Assembly: GCF_014851805.1 (NCBI RefSeq)
Contig: NZ_JACVAK010000001.1
Location: 1,780,872 to 1,844,871 of the forward strand
DNA: 64,000 nt
Source of the DNA: Pseudoxanthomonas sp. PXM02
GTDB lineage: Bacteria; Pseudomonadota; Gammaproteobacteria; Xanthomonadales; Xanthomonadaceae
Reading direction: 5' to 3'
Positions 35,783-46,108 of this stretch are shown here, in pieces; position 1 is the first letter of the stretch, and each line of letters opens with the position of its first letter. Both the position numbers and the translations under genes were made by a program. Under the pieces are notes generated by a model. That model was not told the origin of the DNA and did no database searches. It worked only from the letters and a program-made list of their open reading frames with translations.

Positions 35783-36012
35783 AACCTCGTATGCAGCTGG
35801 ATGCGGAACTGGACAGACTGGCTGTCATGTTGCCGCCCTGGCTGCAGCATATTCGGCATGAAGCCCAGTTCTGGCCTCAGTTCAATGCGCTCGCGAAAGA
35901 GATCCTGGATCAGGCTGGCGATGAAGATATCCAGCACGTGGAGGGCCGGCTCGATTTCATGCTCAAGACACACGCGAGCGTGTTATCCGAAATCAGCCGC
36001 CATCGACTTTAG
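35779..36012 (+). CDS. Small helical protein overlapping the ndvB stop
   Basis: 77-aa protein (LDAELDRLAVMLPPWLQHIR, then EAQFWPQFNALAKEILDQAG) with an amphipathic helical pattern and no membrane segment. Not recognised. Its ATG overlaps the ndvB stop (ATGA), so translation is likely coupled to the glucan synthase. It may be a small regulator of that enzyme. Confidence 0.6.
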   Translation: MKPRMQLDAELDRLAVMLPPWLQHIRHEAQFWPQFNALAKEILDQAGDEDIQHVEGRLDFMLKTHASVLSEISRHRL

Positions 36013-36043
36013 GCTGGCCGCCCGTCTGTTAGGACATTGCTTC

Positions 36044-36073
36044 CATGTCCGCTTCGGGTCGGAAGCTGCCATG
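36044..36073. repeat. Dispersed palindromic repeat, copy 2
   Basis: CATGTCCGCTTCGGGTCGGA.. with stem GCTTC/GAAGC, a degenerate copy of the element at 24611, 49869, 50481 and 63861. It lies in the spacer between the convergent 77-aa gene and the TonB receptor gene. Confidence 0.55.
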
Positions 36074-36119
36074 CCCCTACCCTCGGTAAATCCACCTAAT
36101 CACCTGCCCCGCATGGGCA

Positions 36120-38255
36120 TCAAGAGTTGCTCCATAGCCAGCGTAGGCCGACGGTGAAGGTGCGGTCCGCGCCTGGTTCGTAGAAGCGGCCGTTGCCTTC
36201 GTTGACTATCACGGAGCCAATGTGGAAACGGTCGAGCGCGTTGTCGACGCGGGCGAACCCCTGCAACCGGCCACTCGCCACCGACCAATCGCGCACTACC
36301 TCCAGATTGAGCAGGCCGTAACCGGGCGCACGTTCGCTGCCGGTGTCGTTCACCGTGACATCGCCGACACCGAGCAGCTGCGCTGCAGCGTTCCAGTGCG
36401 TGCCTTGCCATCGCAGCCGCAACGACGCCTGCTGCCGTGCGACGCCGGGAATGCGCGTGCCGGCGGCCACCTGCACGACCGGCGATGTGCAACCGCTGGC
36501 GGTGCAGATCGGGAAGCTGTCGCGAAAGGCCGCATCCAGCCAGGTGTAGGCGGCCTGCAGCTGACAGGCCTCCGACAGCGGCAGGTCCGCCTGCATCTCG
36601 ATACCCTGCCGGCGGGCGGCACCGACATTGCGGAAACTGCTGCGGCCACCGACATTGCGCGCGACCGCCAGCTCGTCGTCGGTATCGGCGCGGAACAGCG
36701 CGGCCTCGACGCGCGCGCCCCGCTCTCCGCGCCACTTCATCCCCAGCTCGGCATTGCGCGACGTCGCAGGGCGAAGGTCGAAGGCCAGTCCGGCGCCGCC
36801 GTCGGCGCGGTAGCCGACTTCATTGAAGGTCGGCGTTTCGAAGCCGCGCCCGAACGATGCATACACGCGCCAGGCATCCGCCGGCGCGAATACCACACCG
36901 GCCACCGGCGTCGTGCGCTCGTAGACAACGCGACCGCTGTCGTCAGGATTGCCGGTCGCGATGTAGTCGTCGTCCGAGCGGAACCCAACCCGGCTGTGGC
37001 GCGCACCCATCAGCAGCGACCAGCGTGGGGCGACACGCCACCACGCCTGCGCATATTGGTCCACGTTCCAGACCTGGTTGCGCTCGTCGCGACGCAGCGC
37101 GCCGCGCACGCCCAGCGTCGTGCCGACGAAATTTTCGTAGCCGCGGCGATGCTGGCGCTGGCGGTCCGCATTGGTGCCCGCACTCAATTCGAACGGCCGC
37201 CCGGCGAAATTGCCGGTCCACGCCCAGCGCAGATCAGCCCCGCCGTAGTCGTTGTCGAGATCGATCACGCCACCGGAATTGAGCCGGTTGGCCTGCGCCG
37301 CGATCGGCAATGCCAGGTACTGCTCCACCTCGCGTCGTCCGCCATAGGCCATCGCACGCAGGCGATGACCCTCCGCGAACGGCCATTCGTAGACCGCGCC
37401 CAGCTGGTCCTGGCGGACCGACTTGCGCGTGTCGTACTGCATCGCGACCGGCGATGCCTGGCTCGGATCCTCCCACGCCTGCGCGCGCGTCAGCCCCAGC
37501 GGATCCTTGGCATCGGGTGCATTGAAATGGTTCAGCAGCAGGTCGAGCGTGCCGGTGCCCGGACGGAACCGCAGCTTGGCGTTCAGCGATTCCCGCCGCG
37601 CCGCGCTGTGGTCGCGGTAGCCCTGCGTATCCAGCACGGAGGCGGCCACGCTGTAACCCACCACGTCACCGGCACCACGCAGACGCGCGCCGATCACGGT
37701 GCTTTCGTGGCTGGCCACGCTGGCCTGCGCGCGCACTTCATGCCCCTCGTCGGGAATGTCGCTCCACAGTTGGATCACACCGCCTGACGAGTTGCCGTGC
37801 AACGCGGAGAACGGGCCGCGTAGCACTTCCACGCGATCCGCGCCGAGCATGTTGAAGTGCGAGACTTGCCCTTGGCCGTCCGGCATGGTCGCCGGCACGC
37901 CGTCGGCGTAAAGGCGCAGTCCGCGTACGCCGAACGTCGACCGTGCGCCGAAGCCACGGATCGACAGTTGCGTGTCCTGCGCCAGGTTCTGTCGTTCGCG
38001 CGCGAGCAGCCCAGGGATTCCGTCGAGTACCTCGGACAACGCCGCTTGGGGACGAGCACCACCCTCACCCAGCGATACCACGTTGGTGGAGGCCGGTGTG
38101 TCGAACGCACTCACCGCCTCCAGTCGGGTCGCAGTGACGACGACCCGATCCATGGTTTCCGCTGGCATGTCGGGGACGCCACCGGGTGCAGCCAGTGCAC
38201 AGGGCGCGACCAGTGTGCTTCCCAACCAGGGCCAGAAGCGCGACGCTTTTCTCAT
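36120..38255 (-). CDS. pqqU: TonB-dependent outer-membrane receptor, PqqU/YncD type
   Basis: 711-aa outer-membrane receptor. It has a signal peptide, TonB box-like MDRVVVTATR (residues 36-45), plug (LSIRGFGARSTFGVRGLRLY, PATMPDGQGQVSHFN, EVLRGPFSALHGNSSGGVI) and a 22-strand barrel ending in Ser after GLRWLWSN. The plug and barrel motifs, including GRGFETPTFNE and IGSVIVNEGNGRFYEPG, closely match what I remember of E. coli YncD, which imports the redox cofactor PQQ. It is the last gene of an operon containing a PQQ-dependent dehydrogenase, so PQQ is the likely ligand (inference from sequence and context). It ends in SN rather than the usual aromatic residue. Confidence 0.85.
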   Translation of the reverse strand: MRKASRFWPWLGSTLVAPCALAAPGGVPDMPAETMDRVVVTATRLEAVSAFDTPASTNVVSLGEGGARPQAALSEVLDGIPGLLARERQNLAQDTQLSIRGFGARSTFGVRGLRLYADGVPATMPDGQGQVSHFNMLGADRVEVLRGPFSALHGNSSGGVIQLWSDIPDEGHEVRAQASVASHESTVIGARLRGAGDVVGYSVAASVLDTQGYRDHSAARRESLNAKLRFRPGTGTLDLLLNHFNAPDAKDPLGLTRAQAWEDPSQASPVAMQYDTRKSVRQDQLGAVYEWPFAEGHRLRAMAYGGRREVEQYLALPIAAQANRLNSGGVIDLDNDYGGADLRWAWTGNFAGRPFELSAGTNADRQRQHRRGYENFVGTTLGVRGALRRDERNQVWNVDQYAQAWWRVAPRWSLLMGARHSRVGFRSDDDYIATGNPDDSGRVVYERTTPVAGVVFAPADAWRVYASFGRGFETPTFNEVGYRADGGAGLAFDLRPATSRNAELGMKWRGERGARVEAALFRADTDDELAVARNVGGRSSFRNVGAARRQGIEMQADLPLSEACQLQAAYTWLDAAFRDSFPICTASGCTSPVVQVAAGTRIPGVARQQASLRLRWQGTHWNAAAQLLGVGDVTVNDTGSERAPGYGLLNLEVVRDWSVASGRLQGFARVDNALDRFHIGSVIVNEGNGRFYEPGADRTFTVGLRWLWSNS

Positions 38256-38262
38256 GCGCAGA

Positions 38263-38721
38263 TCACCCGAACACCAGCTTGCCTTTCATCATCGACCAAT
38301 GTCCCGGGACCGAACAGAAGAAGGTGTAGTCGCCGCCCTTGCGCAGCATCGACGTGGGGAAGGTGAGCGTGGTGGACTGCCCGCCGCCGATGACCTTGCT
38401 GGCGGCCAAGACGCGGGCATCGCCCTTGGGGACATGATCGCTGCTAGCAGGCAGTTTTCCTGCCGCTGTCGCGAGGGCTTCAAGGTTTGCAGTGGTCGTC
38501 AGCACCCAGTTGTGGCCCATCACTTCAGCGGGAAGGGCGCCAGTATGCCGCAGCGTCAGTTTCACTTGCGTGCAGTCTGCGGCGATGCGGATCTCCTTCT
38601 TGTCGAACTGCATCGCATCGTTGCTGTCGATGGCGACGTTGCAAGTCTTCGCTGCCGCTTGCAGGGGTGCCCACGCAAGAAGCGCGGCGATCAAGCAAGG
38701 TAGTACATGTTTCGATGACAT
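38263..38721 (-). CDS. azu: Azurin (type 1 blue copper protein)
   Basis: 152-aa periplasmic one-electron carrier. A signal peptide (LIAALLAWAPLQAAA) is followed by mature sequence starting KTCNVAIDSNDAMQFDKKEI. Copper ligands are visible: His in VMGHNWVL, and Cys-His-Met in FFCSVPGHWSMMKG; the Cys at the mature N-terminus pairs with the one in ADCTQVK. Length and the C-terminal KLVFG fit azurins. It sits between the PQQ dehydrogenase and PqqU genes, so it probably accepts electrons from the dehydrogenase, directly or through the Rieske protein. Confidence 0.93.
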   Translation of the reverse strand: MSSKHVLPCLIAALLAWAPLQAAAKTCNVAIDSNDAMQFDKKEIRIAADCTQVKLTLRHTGALPAEVMGHNWVLTTTANLEALATAAGKLPASSDHVPKGDARVLAASKVIGGGQSTTLTFPTSMLRKGGDYTFFCSVPGHWSMMKGKLVFG

Positions 38722-38805
38722 CAGGACGTTCCTACTCTTTCATGGGGAAGATCCTGCGCGACCCTGGACGGGGTCGCGCAGGATGGAGGTCGATGGTGGT
38801 GGCGG

Positions 38806-40533
38806 TCAGTCGCCCAGTGCGAACACCCACACCGAACCGCCTTCCGGCACGGCCTTCTCCCAGCCCGCGAGGTCGTGCATCTTGCCCTGGATCCATTGCG
38901 CATCCACACCCCAGCCGGACACCACGGCGATGTACTGCTTGCCGTCGACGGTGAAGGTACTGGGCGGCGCGATGATGCCGGACGGCGTGGGGAACTCCCA
39001 CAGCAGCTTGCCCGTCTTGGCGTCGTACGCACGGAACATGCGATCGTTGGTGCCGCCCGCGAACAGCACGCCGCCGGCGGTGGTCATGATCGAACCCCAG
39101 TTCCACGAGTGCGGATACTTCTCGCGCCACACTTCCTTGCCGCCATCCACGCTCCACGCCTGGATGCCGCCGATGTGGTCGAAATTCTTCTTCACCGACA
39201 GGTCGAGGCGGTTGATGTCCACGCCCGCCGACCACTGGCCCGGGATGCGCGGCTGGATCATGCCGGTCAGCGTGAGGCAGTGGTTGTCGTTGTACGGGAT
39301 GTACAGCATGCCGGTCTTCGGGTTGTACGCCTCGTACGGCCAGTCCTTGCCACCCCACAGGCTGGGGCAATACGTGCGCGTCTTGCCGGTAGCCGGCTTG
39401 GCTTCTTCGTTATACGTCGGACGCCCGGTCTTCGGGTCGATGCTGGTGAACACCGTGTTGTGCACGTACGGTTCGGACTTGCTGTAGGTGATCTGGCCCT
39501 TGGCGTCGCGGTCCAGCCAGTACAGGCGGCCATTGCGCTGCGCACTGATCAGGCCGGACACCTTCTTGCCGTTGCGATTGAACTCCACCAGCGTCGGTGC
39601 GTTCATGCCGGCCCAGTCCCACGAGTCGTTCCAGTGGTACTGGAAGTGGCTGACGATGTCGCCCGACTCCGGATCCAGCGCCAGCACCGACGCGAGGTAC
39701 AGGTTGTCGCCGGGACGCTGGTCACCCAGCCACGGCGCGCCATTGCCGACGCCCCAGTAGATGACGTTGTTGGTCGCGTCGTAGTTGCCCGGCATCCACA
39801 TGGTGCCGCCGCCGTTCTTCCACGCGTCCTTCCACTCGCCGTCCTGCGGCCACGTCTCGAACCCTTTCTCGCCCGGTGCCGGCACGCTGTAGCGCGTCCA
39901 TGCCAGCTTGCCGGTTTCCGCATCGAAGGCCTTGAGGAAGCCGCGCACACCGAACTCGCCGCCGGACGGCCCGATCAGCACCTTGCCCTTGACCACCAGC
40001 GGCGCGGACGTGATGTAGGCGCTGTCCTGCTCCCAGTCGCAGACCTGCGCTTCCCACACCAGCGTGCCGGTCTTGGCGTCCAGCGCGCTGAGCATGCAGT
40101 CGATGCTGCCGACGTACACCTTGTCGCCGTACAGCGACACGCCGCGATTGGTGCGATGGAGCGCGCCCAGGCCTTCCGGTACTTCGCGCACGAACTTCCA
40201 GCGGACCTTGCCGGTGCGCGTGTCGTAGGCGATCACCTGGTTGTGCGGCGTGGCCACGAACATGTAGTCGCCATTGACGATGGCGGGCGCTTCATGGCCG
40301 GAGTTCACGCCGGTGGCCGCGGACCACACAGGCCGCAGCTTGGCGACGTTGGCGGTGGTGACCTGGTCCAGTTCGCTGTAGCTCCAGCCGGCGTAGTTTC
40401 CCTTGGTCAGCAGCCAGTTCGCCGGCTCCTGCTTGGCCAGGCGCGCGTCGGTAACGGGTTGGTAATCGGCCGCGGCGAGCGGGGCCGAAGCGAGGGACGC
40501 GACGAGCGCGGCCGTGATCAGTTTCAGGTGCAT
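38806..40533 (-). CDS. PQQ-dependent alcohol dehydrogenase (methanol/ethanol DH family)
   Basis: 575-aa periplasmic quinoprotein oxidising an alcohol to an aldehyde. A signal peptide (LITAALVASLASAPLAAA) is followed by an eight-bladed propeller with repeated tryptophan-docking motifs (FDAETGKLAW, YDAKTGKLLWEF). The catalytic Asp is in DSWDWAGMNAP (about 305); the residue two after it is Ala, the calcium-type pattern rather than the Asp of lanthanide (XoxF) enzymes. The usual vicinal Cys-Cys pair is absent: LHRTNRGVSLYGDKVY stands where CC..NRG is expected. There is no fused cytochrome domain, so external carriers are needed; Rieske and azurin genes flank it. ATG 40533 follows GGGAGGAG. Confidence 0.9.
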   Translation of the reverse strand: MHLKLITAALVASLASAPLAAADYQPVTDARLAKQEPANWLLTKGNYAGWSYSELDQVTTANVAKLRPVWSAATGVNSGHEAPAIVNGDYMFVATPHNQVIAYDTRTGKVRWKFVREVPEGLGALHRTNRGVSLYGDKVYVGSIDCMLSALDAKTGTLVWEAQVCDWEQDSAYITSAPLVVKGKVLIGPSGGEFGVRGFLKAFDAETGKLAWTRYSVPAPGEKGFETWPQDGEWKDAWKNGGGTMWMPGNYDATNNVIYWGVGNGAPWLGDQRPGDNLYLASVLALDPESGDIVSHFQYHWNDSWDWAGMNAPTLVEFNRNGKKVSGLISAQRNGRLYWLDRDAKGQITYSKSEPYVHNTVFTSIDPKTGRPTYNEEAKPATGKTRTYCPSLWGGKDWPYEAYNPKTGMLYIPYNDNHCLTLTGMIQPRIPGQWSAGVDINRLDLSVKKNFDHIGGIQAWSVDGGKEVWREKYPHSWNWGSIMTTAGGVLFAGGTNDRMFRAYDAKTGKLLWEFPTPSGIIAPPSTFTVDGKQYIAVVSGWGVDAQWIQGKMHDLAGWEKAVPEGGSVWVFALGD

Positions 40534-40604
40534 GGGTCTCCTCCCGGGTGAAGCGTTGGTGTGTGTGGTGCAAAGTGGAAAGTGGACGTGGACGTGTGCG
40601 CGGA

Positions 40605-41243
40605 TCAGGTGGTCGGCGGGCCGAGCGGTCCGTCGAACTTGCCGCTGACCACCAGCGCACCGTCCTTGATCGTCACCGGCAGCATGGCGAGCCGGCGCGT
40701 GGCCGGCCCCGTCGTGACGGCGCCGCGGTTGGCCGCGTCGAACACCGAGCCATGGCAGTTGCAGACGATCTGCGTCTGGCTCGGGTGCAGCGTGGTGATG
40801 GGACAGCCGTAGTGCGTGCACAGCGACGAGAACGCGACGATGCCGTCGGCGGCGTTGCGGGCGCTGGTCGGTTTCAGGTCGGCCGGCTTCAGCCGCACCA
40901 CCGTCAGCAGGTTGGCCTTCGAGATCAGCACCTTGCCGGTCGCCGGATCCATCGGATACGCGAGCACCGGCGGCTTGCCGACTTCGATGTCGGCAGGCTT
41001 CACTTCCTTGCCGGCCTTGGGCCCGATCATGAAAGCCAGCTTGTCGCCCGGCTCCGGCTTCTGGCTGCGCGTGGCAGCCGGCGCCGGTGCAGCCGCCTGC
41101 GCCTGCGCACCACCGCTGACCGCGGCCAACGGCGCCAGTGCGGCCAGCGCAAGTGCTCCGGCCAGCATGCTGCGCCGCCCGCTGTCGTCGGGATGTCCGG
41201 CGCATGCGCACGCGCAACCGCCCTGTTCTTTCGCTTCGATCAT
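40605..41243 (-). CDS. Rieske [2Fe-2S] protein, probably Tat-exported
   Basis: 212-aa electron-transfer protein. The two cluster-binding boxes are intact: CTHYGC (about 141-146) and CNCHGS (about 161-166), with GAVTTGPATRRLAMLPV closing the domain. The N-terminus holds a cysteine cluster (GGCACACAGHPDD) and then a Tat-like GRRSMLAGALALAALAPLA, so it is probably exported folded or membrane-anchored. Rieske proteins normally belong to bc1 complexes or oxygenases; neither is encoded here, and its place between aldA and the PQQ dehydrogenase suggests a private electron carrier. Confidence 0.88.
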   Translation of the reverse strand: MIEAKEQGGCACACAGHPDDSGRRSMLAGALALAALAPLAAVSGGAQAQAAAPAPAATRSQKPEPGDKLAFMIGPKAGKEVKPADIEVGKPPVLAYPMDPATGKVLISKANLLTVVRLKPADLKPTSARNAADGIVAFSSLCTHYGCPITTLHPSQTQIVCNCHGSVFDAANRGAVTTGPATRRLAMLPVTIKDGALVVSGKFDGPLGPPTT

Positions 41244-41260
41244 CGTGGCTACTCTCTTCT

Positions 41261-42697
41261 TCAGGGCGTCTGCAGGTAGACCACGTGGGTCTCGGTGAAC
41301 TCGAGCAGGCCGTGCTTGCCGTCGGCGCCGCCGATGCCGGACTTGCGCCGGCCCGCATGGAATCCCTGCATGGCTTCGAAATGCTCGCGATTGATGTAGG
41401 TCTCGCCGAAGCGCAGCTCGCGCGCCGCCTTCATCGCCGCGTTGATGTCGCGGGTGAAGATCGACGACGTCAGTCCGTACTCGGAATCGTTGGCCAGCGC
41501 GATGGCTTCGTCGAGGCTGTCGACCACCTGGATCGGCAGCACCGGACCGAACGTTTCCTCGCGCATGATCGCCATGTCGGCGCGCGCGTCGACGATCAGC
41601 GTCGGCTCATAGTGGAAGCCCTTGCCCAGCTCGGCCGGCTTGCCGCCGGTGACGATGGTGGCGCCGTCGCGCTTGGCCTGCTCCACCGCCGCTGCCACCT
41701 TGTCCAGGCCCGCCTGGTTCACCAGCGGCCCCATCTGCAGGTCGTCGCGTTCGGACGGATCGCCGTACTTCGTATCGCGGAACAGCTTCACCAGCCGCTC
41801 GACGAGCGCTTCATGTGCACCGCGCTCGACGTAGACGCGCTCGGCGCAGTTGCAGACCTGTCCGGTGTTGATCACGCGCGAGTCGTAGATCGCCTTCGCC
41901 GCCAGATCGAGGTCGGCATCGGCCAACACGATGGCCGGCGCCTTGCCGCCCAGCTCCAGGTTCACGCGGGTCAGGTTGCGGCCCGCCGTCTGCATGATGC
42001 GGCTGCCGGTGGCCACGCTGCCGGTGAAGGTGATCAGGTCGACCTGCGGATGCTCGACCAGCGCCTGCCCGGTGCTGCGCCCGAGGCCGCCGACCAGGTT
42101 GAACACGCCCTTCGGCAGGTCGGTCTCGGCAACGAGCTTCGCGAACTCGTACGCATTGATCGGCGTTTCCTCGCTCGGCTTGATCACGATCGTGTTGCCG
42201 GTGACCAGCGCGGGCGCCAGCTTGCGGGCGATCAGGAAGAACGGGAAGTTCCACGGCAGGATGCCGGCCACCACGCCGATCGGCTTGCGGAACAGGAAGA
42301 TGTTCTCGTTGGCGCGGTCGCTGGTGAGGATCTCGCCTTCCAGGCGGCGCGCCCACTCCGCCATGTAGTCGATGTAGTCGGCGGTGAAGTCGACCTCGAC
42401 CTGCGCCAGCTGCTGGATCTTGCCCTGCTCGCGGACGATCACGCCGGCGAGCTCCTTGCGGTGCTCGCGCAGCTTGGCGGAGATCTTGCGCAGGTAGCCG
42501 GCGCGTTCGATCGGCGCAAGCTTCTCCCACGCCGGTTGTGCGCGGCGCGCGGCGGACACGGCGGCGTCCACGGTGGCGGCATCGCTGTCGGGGATCCGCG
42601 CGAGCAATGCGCCGTCGGCGGGGTTGGTCACGTCGATGGTCGCGCCGCCGCCGGCGACGAACGCGCCATCGATGTAGTTCTGGTAGGTCTGTGTCAT
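41261..42697 (-). CDS. aldA: Lactaldehyde/glycolaldehyde dehydrogenase (AldA type)
   Basis: 478-aa NAD-dependent aldehyde dehydrogenase. It runs almost collinear with E. coli AldA (479 aa) as I remember it: AEVEV-like QVEVDFTADYIDYMAEWARR, GILPWNFPFFLIARKLAPAL, LELGGKAPAIVLADADL, the active-site VINTGQVCNCAERVYVERG (catalytic Cys about 284) and the end GIGGADGKHGL. AldA oxidises L-lactaldehyde to L-lactate and glycolaldehyde to glycolate. Second gene of the sigma-54 operon. With the PQQ dehydrogenase it makes a two-step alcohol-to-acid path, and lutABC lies next door for lactate. Confidence 0.92.
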   Translation of the reverse strand: MTQTYQNYIDGAFVAGGGATIDVTNPADGALLARIPDSDAATVDAAVSAARRAQPAWEKLAPIERAGYLRKISAKLREHRKELAGVIVREQGKIQQLAQVEVDFTADYIDYMAEWARRLEGEILTSDRANENIFLFRKPIGVVAGILPWNFPFFLIARKLAPALVTGNTIVIKPSEETPINAYEFAKLVAETDLPKGVFNLVGGLGRSTGQALVEHPQVDLITFTGSVATGSRIMQTAGRNLTRVNLELGGKAPAIVLADADLDLAAKAIYDSRVINTGQVCNCAERVYVERGAHEALVERLVKLFRDTKYGDPSERDDLQMGPLVNQAGLDKVAAAVEQAKRDGATIVTGGKPAELGKGFHYEPTLIVDARADMAIMREETFGPVLPIQVVDSLDEAIALANDSEYGLTSSIFTRDINAAMKAARELRFGETYINREHFEAMQGFHAGRRKSGIGGADGKHGLLEFTETHVVYLQTP

Positions 42698-42767
42698 GGG
42701 GTTTCCTTTGCTTGTGTTGTCCTTACAGGCGCGCCGTCCATGGGGAACGGCGCGCCACCGGCGGTGA

Positions 42768-43628
42768 TCACCACACGTAGGCGTACTTCAGGTTGAGGCT
42801 GTCGTTGACGCTGTGGTTCTTGCCATCGAGCGAGGTCGAGTAGCGCAACGTGATGGACTGGTTGTCGAAGGTATGGACCATCAGGCCCGCGCCGGCATCG
42901 ACGGCCCAACCGGTCGGCAGGCCATCGTTCGATTCGGTGTGCTCGGCATCGAGCGCCAGGAACGGCTCGAGGCGTTGCGACGCGCGGTAGGCGAAGCGGT
43001 TGTTGGTGTGCAGCGTCAGGCCGGGCTGGATGCCGCTGTCGCGACGGCTCTGCCAGACGAAGCCGGCGTCGCCGGTCCAGCCGAACTTGTCGCCCATCCG
43101 CCAGTCCCAGAAGAAGCTCGACAGGTTCTTCCAGTTGGTGTCGCTGACGCGCTCGGTGCCGACCGGCACCTGCACGAACGACTGGAAGCCGAGCGTGGCC
43201 TTCTCGCTGGGCTTGTACCAGATGGCGAAGCCCGTCATGGGGTCGCCGATGCCGCTGATGTGGCGGTCGCCCTGCGGAGCGCGCGTGTTGCGGATGGCGA
43301 CCTCGGGCACGATCACCTCCCAGGCCACGCCGATCTTCTTGTTCGATTCGGGCGTCCAGAAGCGCACGTACTTGGACAGGCCGGTCAGTGCCTTGCTGCC
43401 CGAGCCGTCGACGCGGTCGCCATCGGCATTGAAGATGCGTCCGTTGTCCTGGTACGTGGCGTACTGCACGAACACGTTGAACGGCTCGAAACCGACCGGC
43501 AGCTCGTACTCGCGCGGACCGATCACGTCGAACGTGGTCTGCGCGCTGGCCGTGCCCGCGATCGCCAGCAGCGGCAACAAGGCCAACGGCAACAGGCGCG
43601 GCAGCGACGGCATCGTCTCTCTCTTCAT
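42768..43628 (-). CDS. Outer-membrane beta-barrel channel (MetA/phenol-degradation family)
   Basis: 286-aa protein with a signal peptide (LLPLALLPLLAIAGTASA) and alternating beta-strands ending in an aromatic residue (LNLKYAYVW). GLSKYVRFWTPESNKKIGVA and the G-D-P-M-T-G-FAIWYKPS pattern match the outer-membrane transporter family often found in aromatic and alcohol degradation operons. It probably lets the substrate into the periplasm. ATG 43628 is used, as it begins the signal peptide; the open frame extends to 43727 without similarity. First gene of the operon, 110 bases after the sigma-54 promoter. Confidence 0.8.
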   Translation of the reverse strand: MKRETMPSLPRLLPLALLPLLAIAGTASAQTTFDVIGPREYELPVGFEPFNVFVQYATYQDNGRIFNADGDRVDGSGSKALTGLSKYVRFWTPESNKKIGVAWEVIVPEVAIRNTRAPQGDRHISGIGDPMTGFAIWYKPSEKATLGFQSFVQVPVGTERVSDTNWKNLSSFFWDWRMGDKFGWTGDAGFVWQSRRDSGIQPGLTLHTNNRFAYRASQRLEPFLALDAEHTESNDGLPTGWAVDAGAGLMVHTFDNQSITLRYSTSLDGKNHSVNDSLNLKYAYVW

Positions 43629-43738
43629 GGTGGTGCTTCCCTCCCGAGTGAATGGACCGGCCGGTCCACGGAACGTCGTCCGTGCGGCGGTGGTTCCGGG
43701 ACCGCTGCGCACGCGCATCAGGTCCACGCAGGAGGTAG

Positions 43739-43754
43739 CGCAAGCCGCGTGCCA
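43739..43754 (-). promoter_or_regulatory. Sigma-54 (-24/-12) promoter of the PQQ/aldehyde dehydrogenase operon
   Basis: On the minus strand the sequence reads TGGCACGCGGCTTGCG, a full match to the TGGCACG-N4-TTGC consensus with the required GG-N10-GC spacing. It lies about 110 bases upstream of the first gene of the operon and downstream of an AcoR-type sigma-54 activator gene. Confidence 0.85.
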
Positions 43755-43860
43755 CGTTGCAGTGCAGCGGAGCCATGGACATGCCTTCCTATCGAATCAA
43801 TGACTTGTCGCCGACTCCATCGGTGGAGGCCATCAAATCCATGCGGCAGTGCAATGCACA

Positions 43861-43912
43861 TGCGACACGTGCATGCGACCAGCTGTCGCAGCCACCTGCG
43901 ACAGGTGTCGCA
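43861..43912. promoter_or_regulatory. Candidate enhancer (UAS) for the AcoR-type activator
   Basis: Overlapping inverted repeats built from TGTCGCA/TGCGACA: CTGTCGCA (43883-43890) with TGCGACAG (43897-43904), and TGCGACAGGTGTCGCA (43897-43912); a further TGCGACA lies at 43861. They sit about 110-170 bases upstream of the sigma-54 promoter, the normal place for activator binding. Confidence 0.6.
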
Positions 43913-43951
43913 CCCTCTGGACACGGCAGCGCGATGGCGGCGCAAACGAAG

Positions 43952-43976
43952 ACGGCCCGTCGCAAGGACGGGCCGT
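43952..43976 (-). terminator. Hairpin after the AcoR-type regulator gene
   Basis: ACGGCCCGTC and GACGGGCCGT form a perfect 10-bp stem around GCAAG, 43 bases after the regulator stop on the minus strand, followed there by TTCGTTTG. It would separate regulator transcription from the enhancer and the sigma-54 operon. Confidence 0.65.
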
Positions 43977-44018
43977 CGGGTCGCAGGGTCACGCCATGCG
44001 CGCTGCAGGTGGACGGTG

Positions 44019-46007
<1,989 letters not shown>

Positions 46008-46108
46008 GCCACCCCTCCCAAGGCCGGACGAAGACGTTCCCGCTTGCGTGCCGTTCGTGTGTATGGACTGCGGATGCTCCCGGTCCGCGGTCGTTTCCAG
46101 CGTGTTTC

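Noticed and set aside
36222..37787. 521-aa plus-strand open frame
   Set aside because: Shadow of the pqqU receptor gene.
38875..40551. 558-aa plus-strand open frame
   Set aside because: Shadow of the PQQ dehydrogenase gene, which has a full propeller sequence and a ribosome site.
41138..42796. 552-aa plus-strand open frame
   Set aside because: Shadow of aldA; the aldA frame matches its family end to end.
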